From CAZOWL01 sp964583605 (GTDB lineage Bacteria > Pseudomonadota > Gammaproteobacteria > Chromatiales > Chromatiaceae), in NCBI GenBank assembly GCA_964583605.1, contig CAZOWL010000014.1:1-59622 (forward strand): 59,622 nt of DNA. Reading direction: 5' to 3'. Of the stretch, positions 1-9,422 are shown one piece after another. The translations under genes were made by a program, and so were the position numbers. Each line of letters begins with the position of its first letter. Position 1 is the first letter of the stretch. The notes under the pieces were generated by a model. That model did no database searches, was not told the origin of the DNA, and saw only the letters and a list, made by a program, of their open reading frames with translations.

Positions 1-61
1 GATCAGGGGCGAGGTGACCTTTCATCATCCCGGGTGGCTCGCCTCGCCCCATGATGGTTAG
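1..61 (+). repeat. Two-hairpin intergenic repeat, copy A (cut by window edge)
   Basis: Right-hand half of a repeat found seven more times in this window. What remains is the long palindrome whose arms contain GGGGCGAGG and CCTCGCCCC, ending ATGATGGTTAG where other copies end ATGATCGTTAG. The first hairpin lies outside the window. It sits just downstream of the tsaB stop. Confidence 0.85.
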
Positions 62-76
62 GCGCGCGTCGAAACG

Positions 77-790
77 CTAGCTATGCAGGTTACGGCCCCT
101 TAGATTACGGCCCCTTGTCTTGAAGGCCACCTGGTCGCGGAGATAGACCGGCATCGCCGCCTCGGCCGGCACAGCCTCTCCCTGCAGGAACAGCCTTGCC
201 GCCAGCTCAGCGATGTACTGCGCCTCGCAGATCAGATCGGGCAAGGTCGCGATCACCTGATCGCCGAGGCGCGTACCAAGGATGCCTCCATAGGCCTCCC
301 AGCCGCTGCCGGCCCCAATCCATCCTGTCCCGCTCGGATGCGGGACCTGCTCTGGTGCGAGGACGGCCTCCTCCCCTTCGAGCCTCGCCGATTCACCGCC
401 TTCAAGGCGATAAGCACCCCAATAGACCTGGTTCATGCGGGCATCGACGGCCACAAGGGTCTGGCAGCGACCGGACATCCGGTAGGCACCCAGGGCCATG
501 GCCGCCAAATTCGACACGGGTACGACCGGTAGCTGGGCGGCGTAGGCCGCACCTTGCACCACGGCGGCGGCAATCCGCACGCCGGTAAAGGATCCTGGGC
601 CGCGGCCGAAGGCAAGAGCGTCCAATCCAACCAGCGACAGGCCGGCCTCCGCGAGCAAGCCATTCGCCATCCCGAGGACCTTCTCCCCGTGGCGTCGGGC
701 CGTGCGCTCGATGCTCTGAGTCGTCACCCCATCGATGTGCAGCGCCACTGAGCAGGCCTCGCCCGATGTCTCAAATGCGAGTAGCTTCAT
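77..790 (-). CDS. tsaB: tRNA threonylcarbamoyladenosine biosynthesis protein TsaB
   Basis: Partner of TsaD and TsaE in forming the N6-threonylcarbamoyl group on A37 of ANN-decoding tRNAs, in the cytoplasm. The 237-residue protein starts MKLLAFETS, the usual TsaB opening, so this ATG at 790 is preferred to one 24 codons upstream that adds an unrelated tail. The family signature GRGPGSFTGVR is at about residues 62-72 of the ASKHA-type fold. The last residues repeat RGRNL twice because a 15-bp stretch is duplicated just before the stop, so the C-terminus differs from the usual TsaB end; this looks harmless. It is the last gene of the minus-strand run that begins at mrcB. Identification is firm. 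Confidence 0.93.
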   Translation of the reverse strand: MKLLAFETSGEACSVALHIDGVTTQSIERTARRHGEKVLGMANGLLAEAGLSLVGLDALAFGRGPGSFTGVRIAAAVVQGAAYAAQLPVVPVSNLAAMALGAYRMSGRCQTLVAVDARMNQVYWGAYRLEGGESARLEGEEAVLAPEQVPHPSGTGWIGAGSGWEAYGGILGTRLGDQVIATLPDLICEAQYIAELAARLFLQGEAVPAEAAMPVYLRDQVAFKTRGRNLRGRNLHS

Positions 791-815
791 AAGATCGCGC
801 GTTGGCGCACCAGCG

Positions 816-1508
816 TCAGCCGCCGCGGGACAGCCGCTCGGCCTCGGCAGCACCTTTGGCATCCCCGGCGCTGCGACGGCTCACGGCAATGACCGCCCAA
901 TTGTCCTGCTTCAGCTTGGCTTGATCTCCGGCGAGTGCGTTCGAGCGCGCGGCAAGATTGCCCGCCTGGCTGACAAGGCCTTGCTCCAGCCGAACGCGGG
1001 CTAAGCGGTTCCAGAGATAAGCCGATTGCTGGTCGATCCGCAGCGCCCGCTCCAACGAGGCCGCAGCCCCAGCATAATCGCGCGCCTGGCGCTGCTGCTC
1101 AGCCTGGCGCCGCAGGCTCTCCGCCGCTGGCGACAGCTCTGGGGCCTCGGCCTGGTCGGGGATCTCGGCCGGCGGGGCATAAGCCACCTCTGGCTCGGGG
1201 GCATCGTCTGCGCTGTGCGACGGTGGCTCGTCACCCGCCTGCGGAGCCTCCTCGGCGACGGCGGTAGCGCCAGGCTGCGTCGTCGGGCGCTCGGGCGGAG
1301 GGGCCTGGGCGACCGTGCTCGGCGCGCGATAGGCATAGACCGAGACAGGATCCGTTTTCTCCTGCGGAGCGGTAGGCGTTGGCGCCGGCGTCGGTGCCGG
1401 GGGGCGGGTGGGCGCGCTGACGATGGGGGCCGGAGGCCCAGTGCGGGTCGGCTGCGCACAGGCCGCGAGCATGATCACGACGACAACGACAAAAAAGCTG
1501 CGCATCAT
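816..1508 (-). CDS. TPR-containing lipoprotein
   Basis: A 230-residue envelope protein of unknown specific role. It opens MMRSFFVVVVVIMLAACA, a lipoprotein signal peptide with a LAAC lipobox, so it should be lipidated. A proline/alanine-rich linker follows (about residues 20-125), then tetratricopeptide-like helices (about 135-215, with YAGAAASLERALRIDQQSAY). The start at 1508 has GAGG upstream; a start 12 codons earlier would put charged residues before the signal. It lies directly after mrcB with almost no gap and is probably co-transcribed with it. A cell-wall synthesis accessory role is a guess from that position; I do not recognise a named family. Confidence 0.72.
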   Translation of the reverse strand: MMRSFFVVVVVIMLAACAQPTRTGPPAPIVSAPTRPPAPTPAPTPTAPQEKTDPVSVYAYRAPSTVAQAPPPERPTTQPGATAVAEEAPQAGDEPPSHSADDAPEPEVAYAPPAEIPDQAEAPELSPAAESLRRQAEQQRQARDYAGAAASLERALRIDQQSAYLWNRLARVRLEQGLVSQAGNLAARSNALAGDQAKLKQDNWAVIAVSRRSAGDAKGAAEAERLSRGG

Positions 1509-1515
1509 CCAAGCC

Positions 1516-3948
1516 TCAGAATCCTGGAAGGAAGAGGTTTTCATCGCGGGACCCGGAGACCTGACGCGAGGGCTTATTGGTTGTATTGGCCACTGTCTCG
1601 GTCACCTCTGGCTCCGCTTCCCGGGACTCCTTGGCCGCACCCCCTCCCCCACAGCTGCCGTTGGAAGGCACGGCTCCGCCTGCGGTATAAGGTACCGCGC
1701 GCTCGCCGCCGCAGCGCACGCTCGCCACCTTGATCCCATCAGGCGCGAAATCAGGCAAGGACTGATTGTCGATTCGCAGCATGACATCTCCCCAGAGGCG
1801 CAAGGCGCCGGTACTTCCGGAGAGCTGCGTCGGGCGGTTGTCATCGCGCCCGACCCAGACCACGGCAACCTTGTCGCCGCTAAACCCGGCGAACCAACTG
1901 TCTCGCAGACCGTCCGTGGTCCCCGTCTTGCCTGCCATCACGAGCCCTTCCGGGAGCTGACCGGCAAGCCAGCGCGCAGTGCCCTCTTCTATGACCTTCT
2001 GCATCGCCCAGGTCGTCAGATAAACGGCGCGGGGATCGGCAACGCCCTCGACCGCCAGCGGATACCGATTGAGGGGTCGACCGGACGCATCGACCACCTC
2101 GCGGATCGCCCGCAGCGGTGAGCGGAAACCGCCTGCCGCCAGCGTATGGTAGACCTGTACGACCTCCAACGGCGTCAGTGAGACCGCTCCGAGCAGCATA
2201 GCGGGCACGACAGGGAAGGGCCGCGCCACGCCGAGGCGCTTGAGCTCCTGGGCGACATCGCGCACGCCGACCTCAAGCCCGAGATTGACCGTAGCCAGGT
2301 TGTAGGATCGTGCCAGGGCCTTGTAGAGGCTCACCGAGCCGTGGAGCTTGTGGTCGTAATTCTTCGGCTCCCAGCGCTTGCCGCCGCCGCCGACCAGGCT
2401 CACGGGACGGTCCTGTAGCGTCGTCATCAGATGATATCGGTCCTCGTCCGTCAGCGCCGTCAGGTAGATGACCGGCTTGATCAGCGAGCCGATCGGGCGC
2501 ACCGCGTCCAGTGCGCGGTTGAAGCCGGCATAGTCCGGGTCGCGGCCGCCCACCATTGCCACGACCTCGGCCTGCGCGACGTTCGCGATAACGGCCGCCG
2601 TCTCGAGCGTACCCGGCCGGAAGTTGCGCGCCTGATCCAGGGCCGGCATGCGCTCTTTGACCGCACCTTCAAGCTCAGACTGGATGGGTAGGTCCAGCGT
2701 CGTAAAGATATTCAGCCCCTCCGAGCGCAGATCCTCCTCGCGGTAATCGCGCTGCAGCTGGCGGCGCACGAGCTCCAAGAAGGCCGGGTAGTCGCCGGTC
2801 GGACGCCCTCCCCCGTCGCGCAGCCCCAGAGGTGCCGCCTTGGCTTGATCCGCGAGTGCGCGGCCGATCGCGTCGTTCTCCACCATCAGGTCGATGACCA
2901 GATTCCGCCGTTCTAACGCCCGTTCCGGATGGCGGCGCGGATCGTAACGCGAAGGCCCCTTGATCAGCCCCACGAGCAGGGCCATCTCGGCGACGCCAAG
3001 CTCGTCGAGGTCGCGATTGAAATAGAAGCGGCTGGCGAGGCCAAACCCATGAATCGCGCGATTGCCGTCCTGGCCGAGGTAGATCTCGTTGGCATAGGCC
3101 TCAAGGATCTCGTCCTTGGTGTAACGTCGCTCCAGCAAGACGGCCATATAGGCCTCTTTGAGCTTCCGCTCAAGGGTGCGCTCCTGCGTGAGATAGAAGT
3201 TCTTCACGAGCTGCTGAGTCAGGGTACTGGCCCCCTCAACCACGCCGCCGGCTTGGAGGTTCCGCAGGCCGGCGCGGGCAATCGCGCGGGGATCAACACC
3301 GACATGCTCAAAGAAGCCGCGGTCCTCAACGGCGAGCAATGTCTCCACCAAGATCTTCGGCAGCTCTGCCCGCTTGACCAGGATTCGGTCCTCGTTATGG
3401 GTCGGGTAGATGCTGGCGATGAGGCCGGCATCGAGGCGCGCAAGGGTCAGTGCCTCGCCGCTGCCGGCGTCGATCAGCTCGCTCACCCGGCCATCGGCGA
3501 AGCCGACCGCCAGATAGCGACTCGGCTCGGCTCCATCCCAGAAGCGGAAGGGGCGTGTGCGCACCAGGATGCGATCGTCCTGAACCGCATAGGTGGCCGC
3601 CCTTTGTGGACTTTGCACTGGGCGGTAATTGAGCCGGCCGAGTTCCTCTTTGAGCTGGGCCGCCGTCAGGCTGCGCCCCACGTAGAGCTCGAGCGGTTGG
3701 GCATAGACCCGCGCCGGCAGGGCCCAGCGCTGGCCCTCCAACTTGGCTCGCACGACACGATCCAGGTGCAGCCCGTAGAGGAGCATACCGATGCCGGCCG
3801 TGGAGAGGGCAACCAGGAGCCAGCCGAGCAGAAAGCCGCGGAGGCCCCAGCGCCGGCTCTTGCGCCGGGACTTGGATGCGGGTCGCCGGCCGGGACGGCG
3901 GGTCGTGCGCGTAGAACGTGTCGGGCGCTTCGGCTTGGGCTTGGCCAT
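1516..3948 (-). CDS. mrcB: Penicillin-binding protein 1B (bifunctional peptidoglycan synthase)
   Basis: Class A PBP that polymerises lipid II and cross-links peptidoglycan at the inner membrane. The 810 residues contain a basic cytoplasmic tail, one membrane anchor (about 35-62) and a UB2H-like region (RVYAQPLELYVG). A GT51 glycosyltransferase follows with its catalytic Glu in EDRGFFEHVG and the GASTLTQQLVKN motif. The transpeptidase has SLIK (the SxxK nucleophile), SYN and KTGTT motifs. UB2H is the region by which PBP1b-type enzymes bind LpoB; no lpoB is visible, though the TPR lipoprotein follows immediately. Length fits PBP1b. Identification is strong; an mrcA-like enzyme is less likely given UB2H. 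Confidence 0.93.
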   Translation of the reverse strand: MAKPKPKRPTRSTRTTRRPGRRPASKSRRKSRRWGLRGFLLGWLLVALSTAGIGMLLYGLHLDRVVRAKLEGQRWALPARVYAQPLELYVGRSLTAAQLKEELGRLNYRPVQSPQRAATYAVQDDRILVRTRPFRFWDGAEPSRYLAVGFADGRVSELIDAGSGEALTLARLDAGLIASIYPTHNEDRILVKRAELPKILVETLLAVEDRGFFEHVGVDPRAIARAGLRNLQAGGVVEGASTLTQQLVKNFYLTQERTLERKLKEAYMAVLLERRYTKDEILEAYANEIYLGQDGNRAIHGFGLASRFYFNRDLDELGVAEMALLVGLIKGPSRYDPRRHPERALERRNLVIDLMVENDAIGRALADQAKAAPLGLRDGGGRPTGDYPAFLELVRRQLQRDYREEDLRSEGLNIFTTLDLPIQSELEGAVKERMPALDQARNFRPGTLETAAVIANVAQAEVVAMVGGRDPDYAGFNRALDAVRPIGSLIKPVIYLTALTDEDRYHLMTTLQDRPVSLVGGGGKRWEPKNYDHKLHGSVSLYKALARSYNLATVNLGLEVGVRDVAQELKRLGVARPFPVVPAMLLGAVSLTPLEVVQVYHTLAAGGFRSPLRAIREVVDASGRPLNRYPLAVEGVADPRAVYLTTWAMQKVIEEGTARWLAGQLPEGLVMAGKTGTTDGLRDSWFAGFSGDKVAVVWVGRDDNRPTQLSGSTGALRLWGDVMLRIDNQSLPDFAPDGIKVASVRCGGERAVPYTAGGAVPSNGSCGGGGAAKESREAEPEVTETVANTTNKPSRQVSGSRDENLFLPGF

Positions 3949-4113
3949 ATCTCAGGCGCCTAGGTCAAGCCGCCGCAGCCAGCTCGCCATGTTGTGGGGA
4001 ATGATCGACATGAATTGCAGCGTCCCTGTTCTAGATTGCTCGCTCGGTCTCTTATGGTCCCACCTGCTTGCTCCGCAGACAACTCGATCGGCTGCCGCCG
4101 GGTCTTTCACGGC

Positions 4114-4890
4114 TCAGGCCTTGATGCCGACACCACGTCGCAGCAAGGTCAGACATACCAGGGTCAGGACGAAAATGAACGCGACGATGATCAGGAAGGC
4201 CGCGCCGAGTGGAATATCGGTTACGCCCAGCAGCCCGTAGCGGAACGCATTGATCATATAGAGTATCGGATTCGCGAGCGACACCGTCTGCCAGAACCGC
4301 GGCAGCAGCTCGATCGAGTAGAACACCCCACCGAGGTAGGTCAGCGGCGTCAAGATAAAGGTCGGGACGATCGAGATGTCATCGAAGCTGTTGGCGAAGA
4401 TGGCATTGATGAACCCTGCGAGCGCAAACAGGACAGCGGTCAGCACAACGACCAGGAGCATGACAGTGAGGCTGTAGAGCTCGATCTCGGTGAACAGGTG
4501 CGCGACAAGCATCACGGCGGCGCCGACCACCAGTCCTCGGGCCACACCGCCGGCCACATAGCCTGACAGGATGACCCAATTCGGCGTCGGCGATACGAGC
4601 AGCTCCTCGATGTAGCGCGAGAACTTGCTGCTGTAGAAGGAGGACACGACGTTCGCATAGGTGTTGGTGATCACACCCATCAAGATCAGGCCGGGCACGA
4701 TGAAGTCGAGATAGGCAAGGCCGCCCATGGTCCCGATCCGCTCGCCGATAAGGCGTCCGAAGATAACGAAGTAGAGACTGGTGGTGATCACCGACGGCAG
4801 GATCGTCTGCACCCAGATACGGGAGAAACGCAGCACCTCTTTGATCAAGATAGTGACGAAGGTGACCCGGTAGCGGCGCCAACGACTCAC
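4114..4890 (-). CDS. ABC-2 type transporter permease
   Basis: Membrane half of an exporter, 258 residues with about six hydrophobic segments and the ABC-2 layout (KEVLRFSRIWVQTILPSVITTSLYFVIFG near the N-terminus and NPILYMINAFRYG near the end). This resembles the E. coli YadH family. Its start overlaps the stop of the upstream ATPase gene by four bases, so the pair is translationally coupled and should form one complex. The substrate is not known for this family. Confidence 0.9.
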   Translation of the reverse strand: MSRWRRYRVTFVTILIKEVLRFSRIWVQTILPSVITTSLYFVIFGRLIGERIGTMGGLAYLDFIVPGLILMGVITNTYANVVSSFYSSKFSRYIEELLVSPTPNWVILSGYVAGGVARGLVVGAAVMLVAHLFTEIELYSLTVMLLVVVLTAVLFALAGFINAIFANSFDDISIVPTFILTPLTYLGGVFYSIELLPRFWQTVSLANPILYMINAFRYGLLGVTDIPLGAAFLIIVAFIFVLTLVCLTLLRRGVGIKA

Positions 4891-5870
4891 GGCCGCGGAT
4901 CCGGCGTCGCGCGCCGCCCCTTGACCATATCCCGATCAACCATGTCGAGGAACAATCGCTCCAGCCTGTTCTGCTTGTTGCGCAGGCTGATCACCTCGAT
5001 GCCATTGCGGGACAGGGCCTCGAAGAGACCGTTGATCGTATGCTCGCGCGTCACCTCGACCTCGAGCGTCCCGTCATCGAGGTGCTGAAGGACGAAGCCA
5101 CCGAGCTGCGGCAGCTCGGCGATGCGGCCCTTGAGATTCAGCACGAAGGTCTCCGTGCGCAGGCGTGCGAGCATGGCCGCCATGTCGGCGTGCTCTGTGA
5201 TCTCACCGCGATTGATGATCGCAATATTGCGGCACAGGCTCTCGGCCTCCTCGAGATAGTGCGTCGTCAGAATGATGGTCGTCCCTTCGCGGTTGAGCGT
5301 GCGCAGAAAATCCCACATCGAGCGGCGGATCTCGATGTCAACTCCGGCCGTCGGCTCGTCTAGGATCAAGAGTCGCGGCTCGTGAACCAGGGCGCGGGCG
5401 ATCATCAGGCGCCGTTTGAGGCCCCCCGAGAGGCGGCGCATCTCCGTGTCCCGACGCTCCCAGAGCTCGAGCTGACGCAGGTAGCGCTCGGCGCGCCGCC
5501 GGGCCTCACGACGCGGGATACCATAGTAGCCGGCCTGGTTCAGCACCACCTCGATGACCGGAAGGAACAGGTTGAAGTTGAACTCCTGCGGGACCAGGCC
5601 GAGACTGGCCTTGACGGCCTCCGGCTCATGGTCGAGATCATGACCGAAGACCTCGACTTGACCACCGGTCTTGTTGATCAGCGAGGTGACGATACCGATC
5701 AACGTCGACTTGCCGGCACCATTGGGGCCCAGGAGCGCGAAGAAGTCGCCCTCCTCTACCGTCAGGTCGACACCTCTTAGCGCCTCGTGGCCGCCGGGAT
5801 AGGTCTTGGTCAGCCCGCGGACCCTGAGCGCGGGCGTCGCCTGCCGAGATGAATGATCGCTCGCTGACAT
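4887..5870 (-). CDS. ABC transporter ATP-binding protein (YadG-like)
   Basis: Cytoplasmic ATPase of 327 residues energising the ABC-2 permease that follows. Walker A GPNGAGKST is at about 48-56, the signature LSGGLKRR is followed by Walker B LLILDEPTAGVD, and the switch histidine is in TTHYLEEAE. A C-terminal extension of roughly 90 residues follows, as in YadG/NatA-type subunits. The start MSASDHSS gives the normal spacing to the first strand. Together with the permease it makes a two-gene operon; the cargo cannot be told from sequence. Confidence 0.92.
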   Translation of the reverse strand: MSASDHSSRQATPALRVRGLTKTYPGGHEALRGVDLTVEEGDFFALLGPNGAGKSTLIGIVTSLINKTGGQVEVFGHDLDHEPEAVKASLGLVPQEFNFNLFLPVIEVVLNQAGYYGIPRREARRRAERYLRQLELWERRDTEMRRLSGGLKRRLMIARALVHEPRLLILDEPTAGVDIEIRRSMWDFLRTLNREGTTIILTTHYLEEAESLCRNIAIINRGEITEHADMAAMLARLRTETFVLNLKGRIAELPQLGGFVLQHLDDGTLEVEVTREHTINGLFEALSRNGIEVISLRNKQNRLERLFLDMVDRDMVKGRRATPDPRP

Positions 5871-6036
5871 CGCAGGGCGCTACGCTAGCGATGCTCGCAC
5901 GGATTTTCAACACGCCGCGCAGCCGGCCTGGGCCGCGATCGATCGAGCAGCCCGGGTCCAGCCGCCGCAACAGTCGCGGCGGACGGCCGACCCGCTGCGC
6001 GCGCCCGGCGCCACAGGGTGAAGCTGGTCGCCGCCG

Positions 6037-6639
6037 TCACGGTCGGATCTCGATCGGCGTGCCGTCCCCGACCGCGCGCCAGATCTCCTCCATCGCGACA
6101 TTGCGCACCGCGATGCAGCCATGCGTCCAGTCGCGCCACATGTTGAGCCACCCGAGCCAGCCCCAGCCATTGAGCTGGCCATGCACCATGATCAGCCCAC
6201 CTGGGTCATTGCCGCGCTCGGCCGCAACGCGGCGGTCCTCGGTGCTCGGGTAGGAGACATGAAGGGACTTGTAGCAGCAGCTCCGCGGATTGCGCCAGTC
6301 CAGCAGGTAGCGCCCTTCTGGCGTGCGCAGGTCGCCCTCGCGCAGCTTGTGGCCGGTTGGTGCCCCACCGAGCGAGACACGGTAGCTCTGATAGATCGCA
6401 CCACCGCGCAGCAGATGGAGTCGACGCCGGCCCTTCTCCACGACCACCGCCTCAGCCGCCGGCAGCGATCGCGCCAGCCATGGCGGGATAGACTTCTCGT
6501 AGCGCACCAGCGCATAGACGACGACACCGGCAATGAGCGGAACGGACAGCATCAGCATGCTCAGAGTCGTCACCCTTCGAGGCTGCCTGACAGGGCGCGC
6601 GCGTGCCTTGCGCTTCGCTGATCTCGACCGTTTCGTCAC
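6037..6639 (-). CDS. L,D-transpeptidase (YkuD domain), membrane anchored
   Basis: Predicted periplasmic enzyme of peptidoglycan or lipoprotein cross-linking. The 200 residues have a very basic N-terminus, one anchor helix (about 26-45) and a YkuD/L,D-transpeptidase domain (about 63-198). The catalytic signature is visible: His153 in MVHGQLNG and Cys175 in THGCIAVRN. This short form resembles the L,D-transpeptidase/murein-hydrolase-like proteins typical of Chromatiales and pseudomonads. It lies just downstream of batD, with two bases between the stop of batD and its start. Confidence 0.88.
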   Translation of the reverse strand: MTKRSRSAKRKARARPVRQPRRVTTLSMLMLSVPLIAGVVVYALVRYEKSIPPWLARSLPAAEAVVVEKGRRRLHLLRGGAIYQSYRVSLGGAPTGHKLREGDLRTPEGRYLLDWRNPRSCCYKSLHVSYPSTEDRRVAAERGNDPGGLIMVHGQLNGWGWLGWLNMWRDWTHGCIAVRNVAMEEIWRAVGDGTPIEIRP

Positions 6640-6640
6640 A

Positions 6641-8488
6641 TCAGTCCGCCGTGATGAGCGCCTTGAGACCTTCAGGGACTCGCTCGCGCTCCCACCGAAT
6701 CGGTTCCGGGCTGAAGAACGCCTTCTCCAACAGGGCGATCTGCGCGCTGAGCGGCTGCGGACAGCGCAGGATGATGCGCGCGAGATTCCTAGGGGGATCT
6801 TCGGGCCACTGGTGTCGCGACCAGGCCAGTAGCGCCTCCCGGGCGGCCGCGGGATCTCCGTCCGCGTAGGCGGCCTGCACGGCGTCGATCGCGGCCTTGA
6901 GCGGATCTTGCGTTGATGGCTGCTCTGGTGGAGCTTGGATCGGCGCCTCCCTGGGCGCTACCGGCCGTCGGCCCCGCGCGCGCGCTCGTACCCCGAGCCA
7001 GGCCGCGACGAGTAGAAGGCCGATCCCGAGCCACGGTATGGTCTTCGCCGCCACGCCTTGGTCGCCGTTCGCGCCAGCGCCAGCATCGGGCACCACGGGC
7101 CCCGGCTCGGCCGGGCCGCTGCCCCCGCTCGCCGAGGCCAGGACCTCGATGGTCTGCGCGGGCAAGACGGCGACTCGCGCCATCCCGGCCGCGGTGTCCC
7201 ACCAGGGCACCCGCACCTCAGGCAGTCGGTACCGGCCTGGCTCGGTTGCCGTCAGCGTCAGACGCTCGATGCGATGGCCGATGACGCCAGCTGGCGTTCG
7301 CTCATCCCATAGCTGCGGCGCGGCCCGCTGTCCCCGGAGGTGAAATGGGGCCTCCAGGGCCAGCTCCGGGAGATCCTCTGCCATCACGCCGTGGCCCCGC
7401 ACCGTCACGACCCGCTCGAGCACCTGGCCCGAGACCAGGCGCGTTGAGAGCGGACGGCCCTCGACTAGATCCACGGCGCGCGCCGGTAGCCATCGCGCCG
7501 CGGGCACGGCCGTTGGGCGTGGCCGCACCGCGACGGACAAGGTGCTGGAGGCGGCGCGGTAGCTCTCCAATGCCCCGGTTGCCCCGATCGCTGAGGCCTC
7601 GAAGCGCACCGGGCCGATTTCGAGTCGGCCGACGCGCCGCGGAAAGAGCGCGTAACGCCGCTCGTAGACCTGGTGCTCGCGGCCGTCGCGCTCGGCGGGA
7701 TACCGGTCCTCGCCCAGCGGCAGAGCCCGGGCTCCCTCGGGCTTCGGGTCGGTGAGTCTCGGAGCTGTCAGCGCGCCGCGGCTCCACACGCGCACCGTGA
7801 GAAGGATCTGCTCGCCGAGCCAGACCTCGCGTGAGGAGGGCTCGGCGTCGACGACGACCGTCACCTCCGCGCCTTCGGAAGCTCCCCCCGGCGATGCGGT
7901 CCAGGGCGCGGGAGCCGGCGGCTGAGCCGGTGGCCCCGCGCCGGGCGCGACAGTGAGCGTCAGCGCCGGGCTTGCCTCGCCACCGATCCAGATCGGGCCG
8001 ACGACGATCTCGCCACTGTGACGAGGTAGGAGCAGCAGGCGCACGCGATACCGCTCGTCACGCCGGCCGTCGATGATGCTCACGGAGCTGGATGTGCGCC
8101 GGTCAAGGATGACGAAATCCGCCTCCAGTTGGGAGAGGTCGAGCGGTGCGCTGGGGGCGCCGGCAGTCTCCAGCACCAACTCGACGGGCTGGTCTACGGC
8201 AGTCGTCATCGCGGAGAGCTGCGCCCGCAGTTCGGCCGCTGCGGGCGTCGTGAGCCCTCCAGCCAGCCAGATCAGGGCGGCGAGCAGCATTTGGGACAGG
8301 ACAGTCGACAGCGCGACGACCCTCTCTCGATTGCTCCGCCTGCGGTCAGGTAAATCACATCCGACAGGCAAGGTGCGGCTGACGAGGCTACACGCCTGTC
8401 GTGACGGGCCGGCCAACCCTGGATCCGAGCGGCGCCAGGCCGGGCAGGATGCCCTGTGGTCTGTGTGCTCAGCCCGCGAAATGGTCAT
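6641..8488 (-). CDS. batD: BatD-family protein (aerotolerance-type)
   Basis: Predicted envelope protein with a large periplasmic region, a C-terminal membrane helix (IPWLGIGLLLVAAWLG) and a short cytoplasmic tail, as in BatD of Bacteroides aerotolerance operons. A signal peptide lies around residues 57-84 (STVLSQMLLAALIWLAGG, then TTPAAAEL), so the annotated start at 8488 may be too early. A TTG at 8371 or the ATG at 8290 are alternatives and none has a clear ribosome site. The start overlaps the end of thiL by 20 bases. No batA/B moxR-type partners are adjacent. Confidence 0.78.
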   Translation of the reverse strand: MTISRAEHTDHRASCPAWRRSDPGLAGPSRQACSLVSRTLPVGCDLPDRRRSNRERVVALSTVLSQMLLAALIWLAGGLTTPAAAELRAQLSAMTTAVDQPVELVLETAGAPSAPLDLSQLEADFVILDRRTSSSVSIIDGRRDERYRVRLLLLPRHSGEIVVGPIWIGGEASPALTLTVAPGAGPPAQPPAPAPWTASPGGASEGAEVTVVVDAEPSSREVWLGEQILLTVRVWSRGALTAPRLTDPKPEGARALPLGEDRYPAERDGREHQVYERRYALFPRRVGRLEIGPVRFEASAIGATGALESYRAASSTLSVAVRPRPTAVPAARWLPARAVDLVEGRPLSTRLVSGQVLERVVTVRGHGVMAEDLPELALEAPFHLRGQRAAPQLWDERTPAGVIGHRIERLTLTATEPGRYRLPEVRVPWWDTAAGMARVAVLPAQTIEVLASASGGSGPAEPGPVVPDAGAGANGDQGVAAKTIPWLGIGLLLVAAWLGVRARARGRRPVAPREAPIQAPPEQPSTQDPLKAAIDAVQAAYADGDPAAAREALLAWSRHQWPEDPPRNLARIILRCPQPLSAQIALLEKAFFSPEPIRWERERVPEGLKALITAD

Positions 8489-9422
8489 AGCCGCCGTGGA
8501 CAGGGGTCCATAGGCTGCCGTCGGGCTGTCGACAGCTGAGTCCCGGCGCAGCCCTCACCTCCCCGATCTCGGTCAGGCATGTGCCCGCATCGGCCGCAGC
8601 TCGATCGACGAGATCTCGACGCATCGCGGGCACGGTGAAGCAGAGCTCGTAGTCATCACCTGAGCCGAGCGGGATGTCCCAGTCGCCGGTCTCCTGCACC
8701 GCCGCCGCCACCTCGCGGCCGAGCGGCAAGGCCCCGAGCTCGATCGTCGCGCCGACGTCGCTCGCCGAGAGGATGTGCCCGAGGTCCGCGACGAGCCCGT
8801 CGGAGAGATCGATCATCGCGGTCGCGAGCCGGCGCAGCCGCTGGCCCGCCGCGACCCGTGGCTCGGGACGCTCGAGACGCCGGCGCAGCGCCGGGGTCGG
8901 TGCAGCACCCGCTTGGATCTGCCGCAGCGCAAGGCCCGCGTCGCCGAGCGTGCCCGAGACGAACAGGCGATCGCCCGGACGCGCGCCGGCGCGGGTGACC
9001 GGCTCACCCGGTGGCACGCGCCCATGCACCTGAACCGTGACCGACAGAGCCCCGCGCGTCGTATCGCCGCCGACCAGGGCTACGCCATGCATCAGTGCGA
9101 GCTCGCCGAAGCCGCGGGCGAAGCCGCTGAGCCAGACCGGATCCGACTCAGGCAAGGTCAGCGCCAGAGTGGCCCACATCGGCTCGGCACCCATGGCTGC
9201 CAAGTCGCTGAGACCGACGGCGAGTGATTTATGCCCGACGGCCTCCGCGGCGCAGCCGGGATCAAAGTGCACACCGGCGATCAGGGTGTCGATGCTGACA
9301 GCGAGCTGCTGCCCGGCGTCCGGTGCGAGGATCGCGCAATCATCGCCGACCCCGACGACGACATCCCCTCGTCGCGCGCCAAGCGCGCTGAAATAGCGCC
9401 GGATCAGGTCGTGCTCCGACAA
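8469..9422 (-). CDS. thiL: Thiamine-monophosphate kinase
   Basis: Phosphorylates thiamine monophosphate to thiamine diphosphate with ATP, the last step of cofactor synthesis. The 317 residues match the ThiL/PurM-like fold: GVGDDCAIL near residue 25, the Mg-binding DTLIAGVHF, KSLAVGLSDLAAMGA, and later DLSDGLVADLGHI. The start overlaps the nusB stop by 19 bases, and the ribBX-ribH-nusB-thiL order is common in gammaproteobacteria. Identification is firm. Confidence 0.95.
   Translation of the reverse strand: MSEHDLIRRYFSALGARRGDVVVGVGDDCAILAPDAGQQLAVSIDTLIAGVHFDPGCAAEAVGHKSLAVGLSDLAAMGAEPMWATLALTLPESDPVWLSGFARGFGELALMHGVALVGGDTTRGALSVTVQVHGRVPPGEPVTRAGARPGDRLFVSGTLGDAGLALRQIQAGAAPTPALRRRLERPEPRVAAGQRLRRLATAMIDLSDGLVADLGHILSASDVGATIELGALPLGREVAAAVQETGDWDIPLGSGDDYELCFTVPAMRRDLVDRAAADAGTCLTEIGEVRAAPGLSCRQPDGSLWTPVHGGYDHFAG

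Noticed and set aside
2929..3963. Long plus-strand frame of 344 codons opposite mrcB
   Set aside because: It is antisense to a clear PBP1b gene, has no domain and no ribosome site; long shadow frames are expected at this G+C content.
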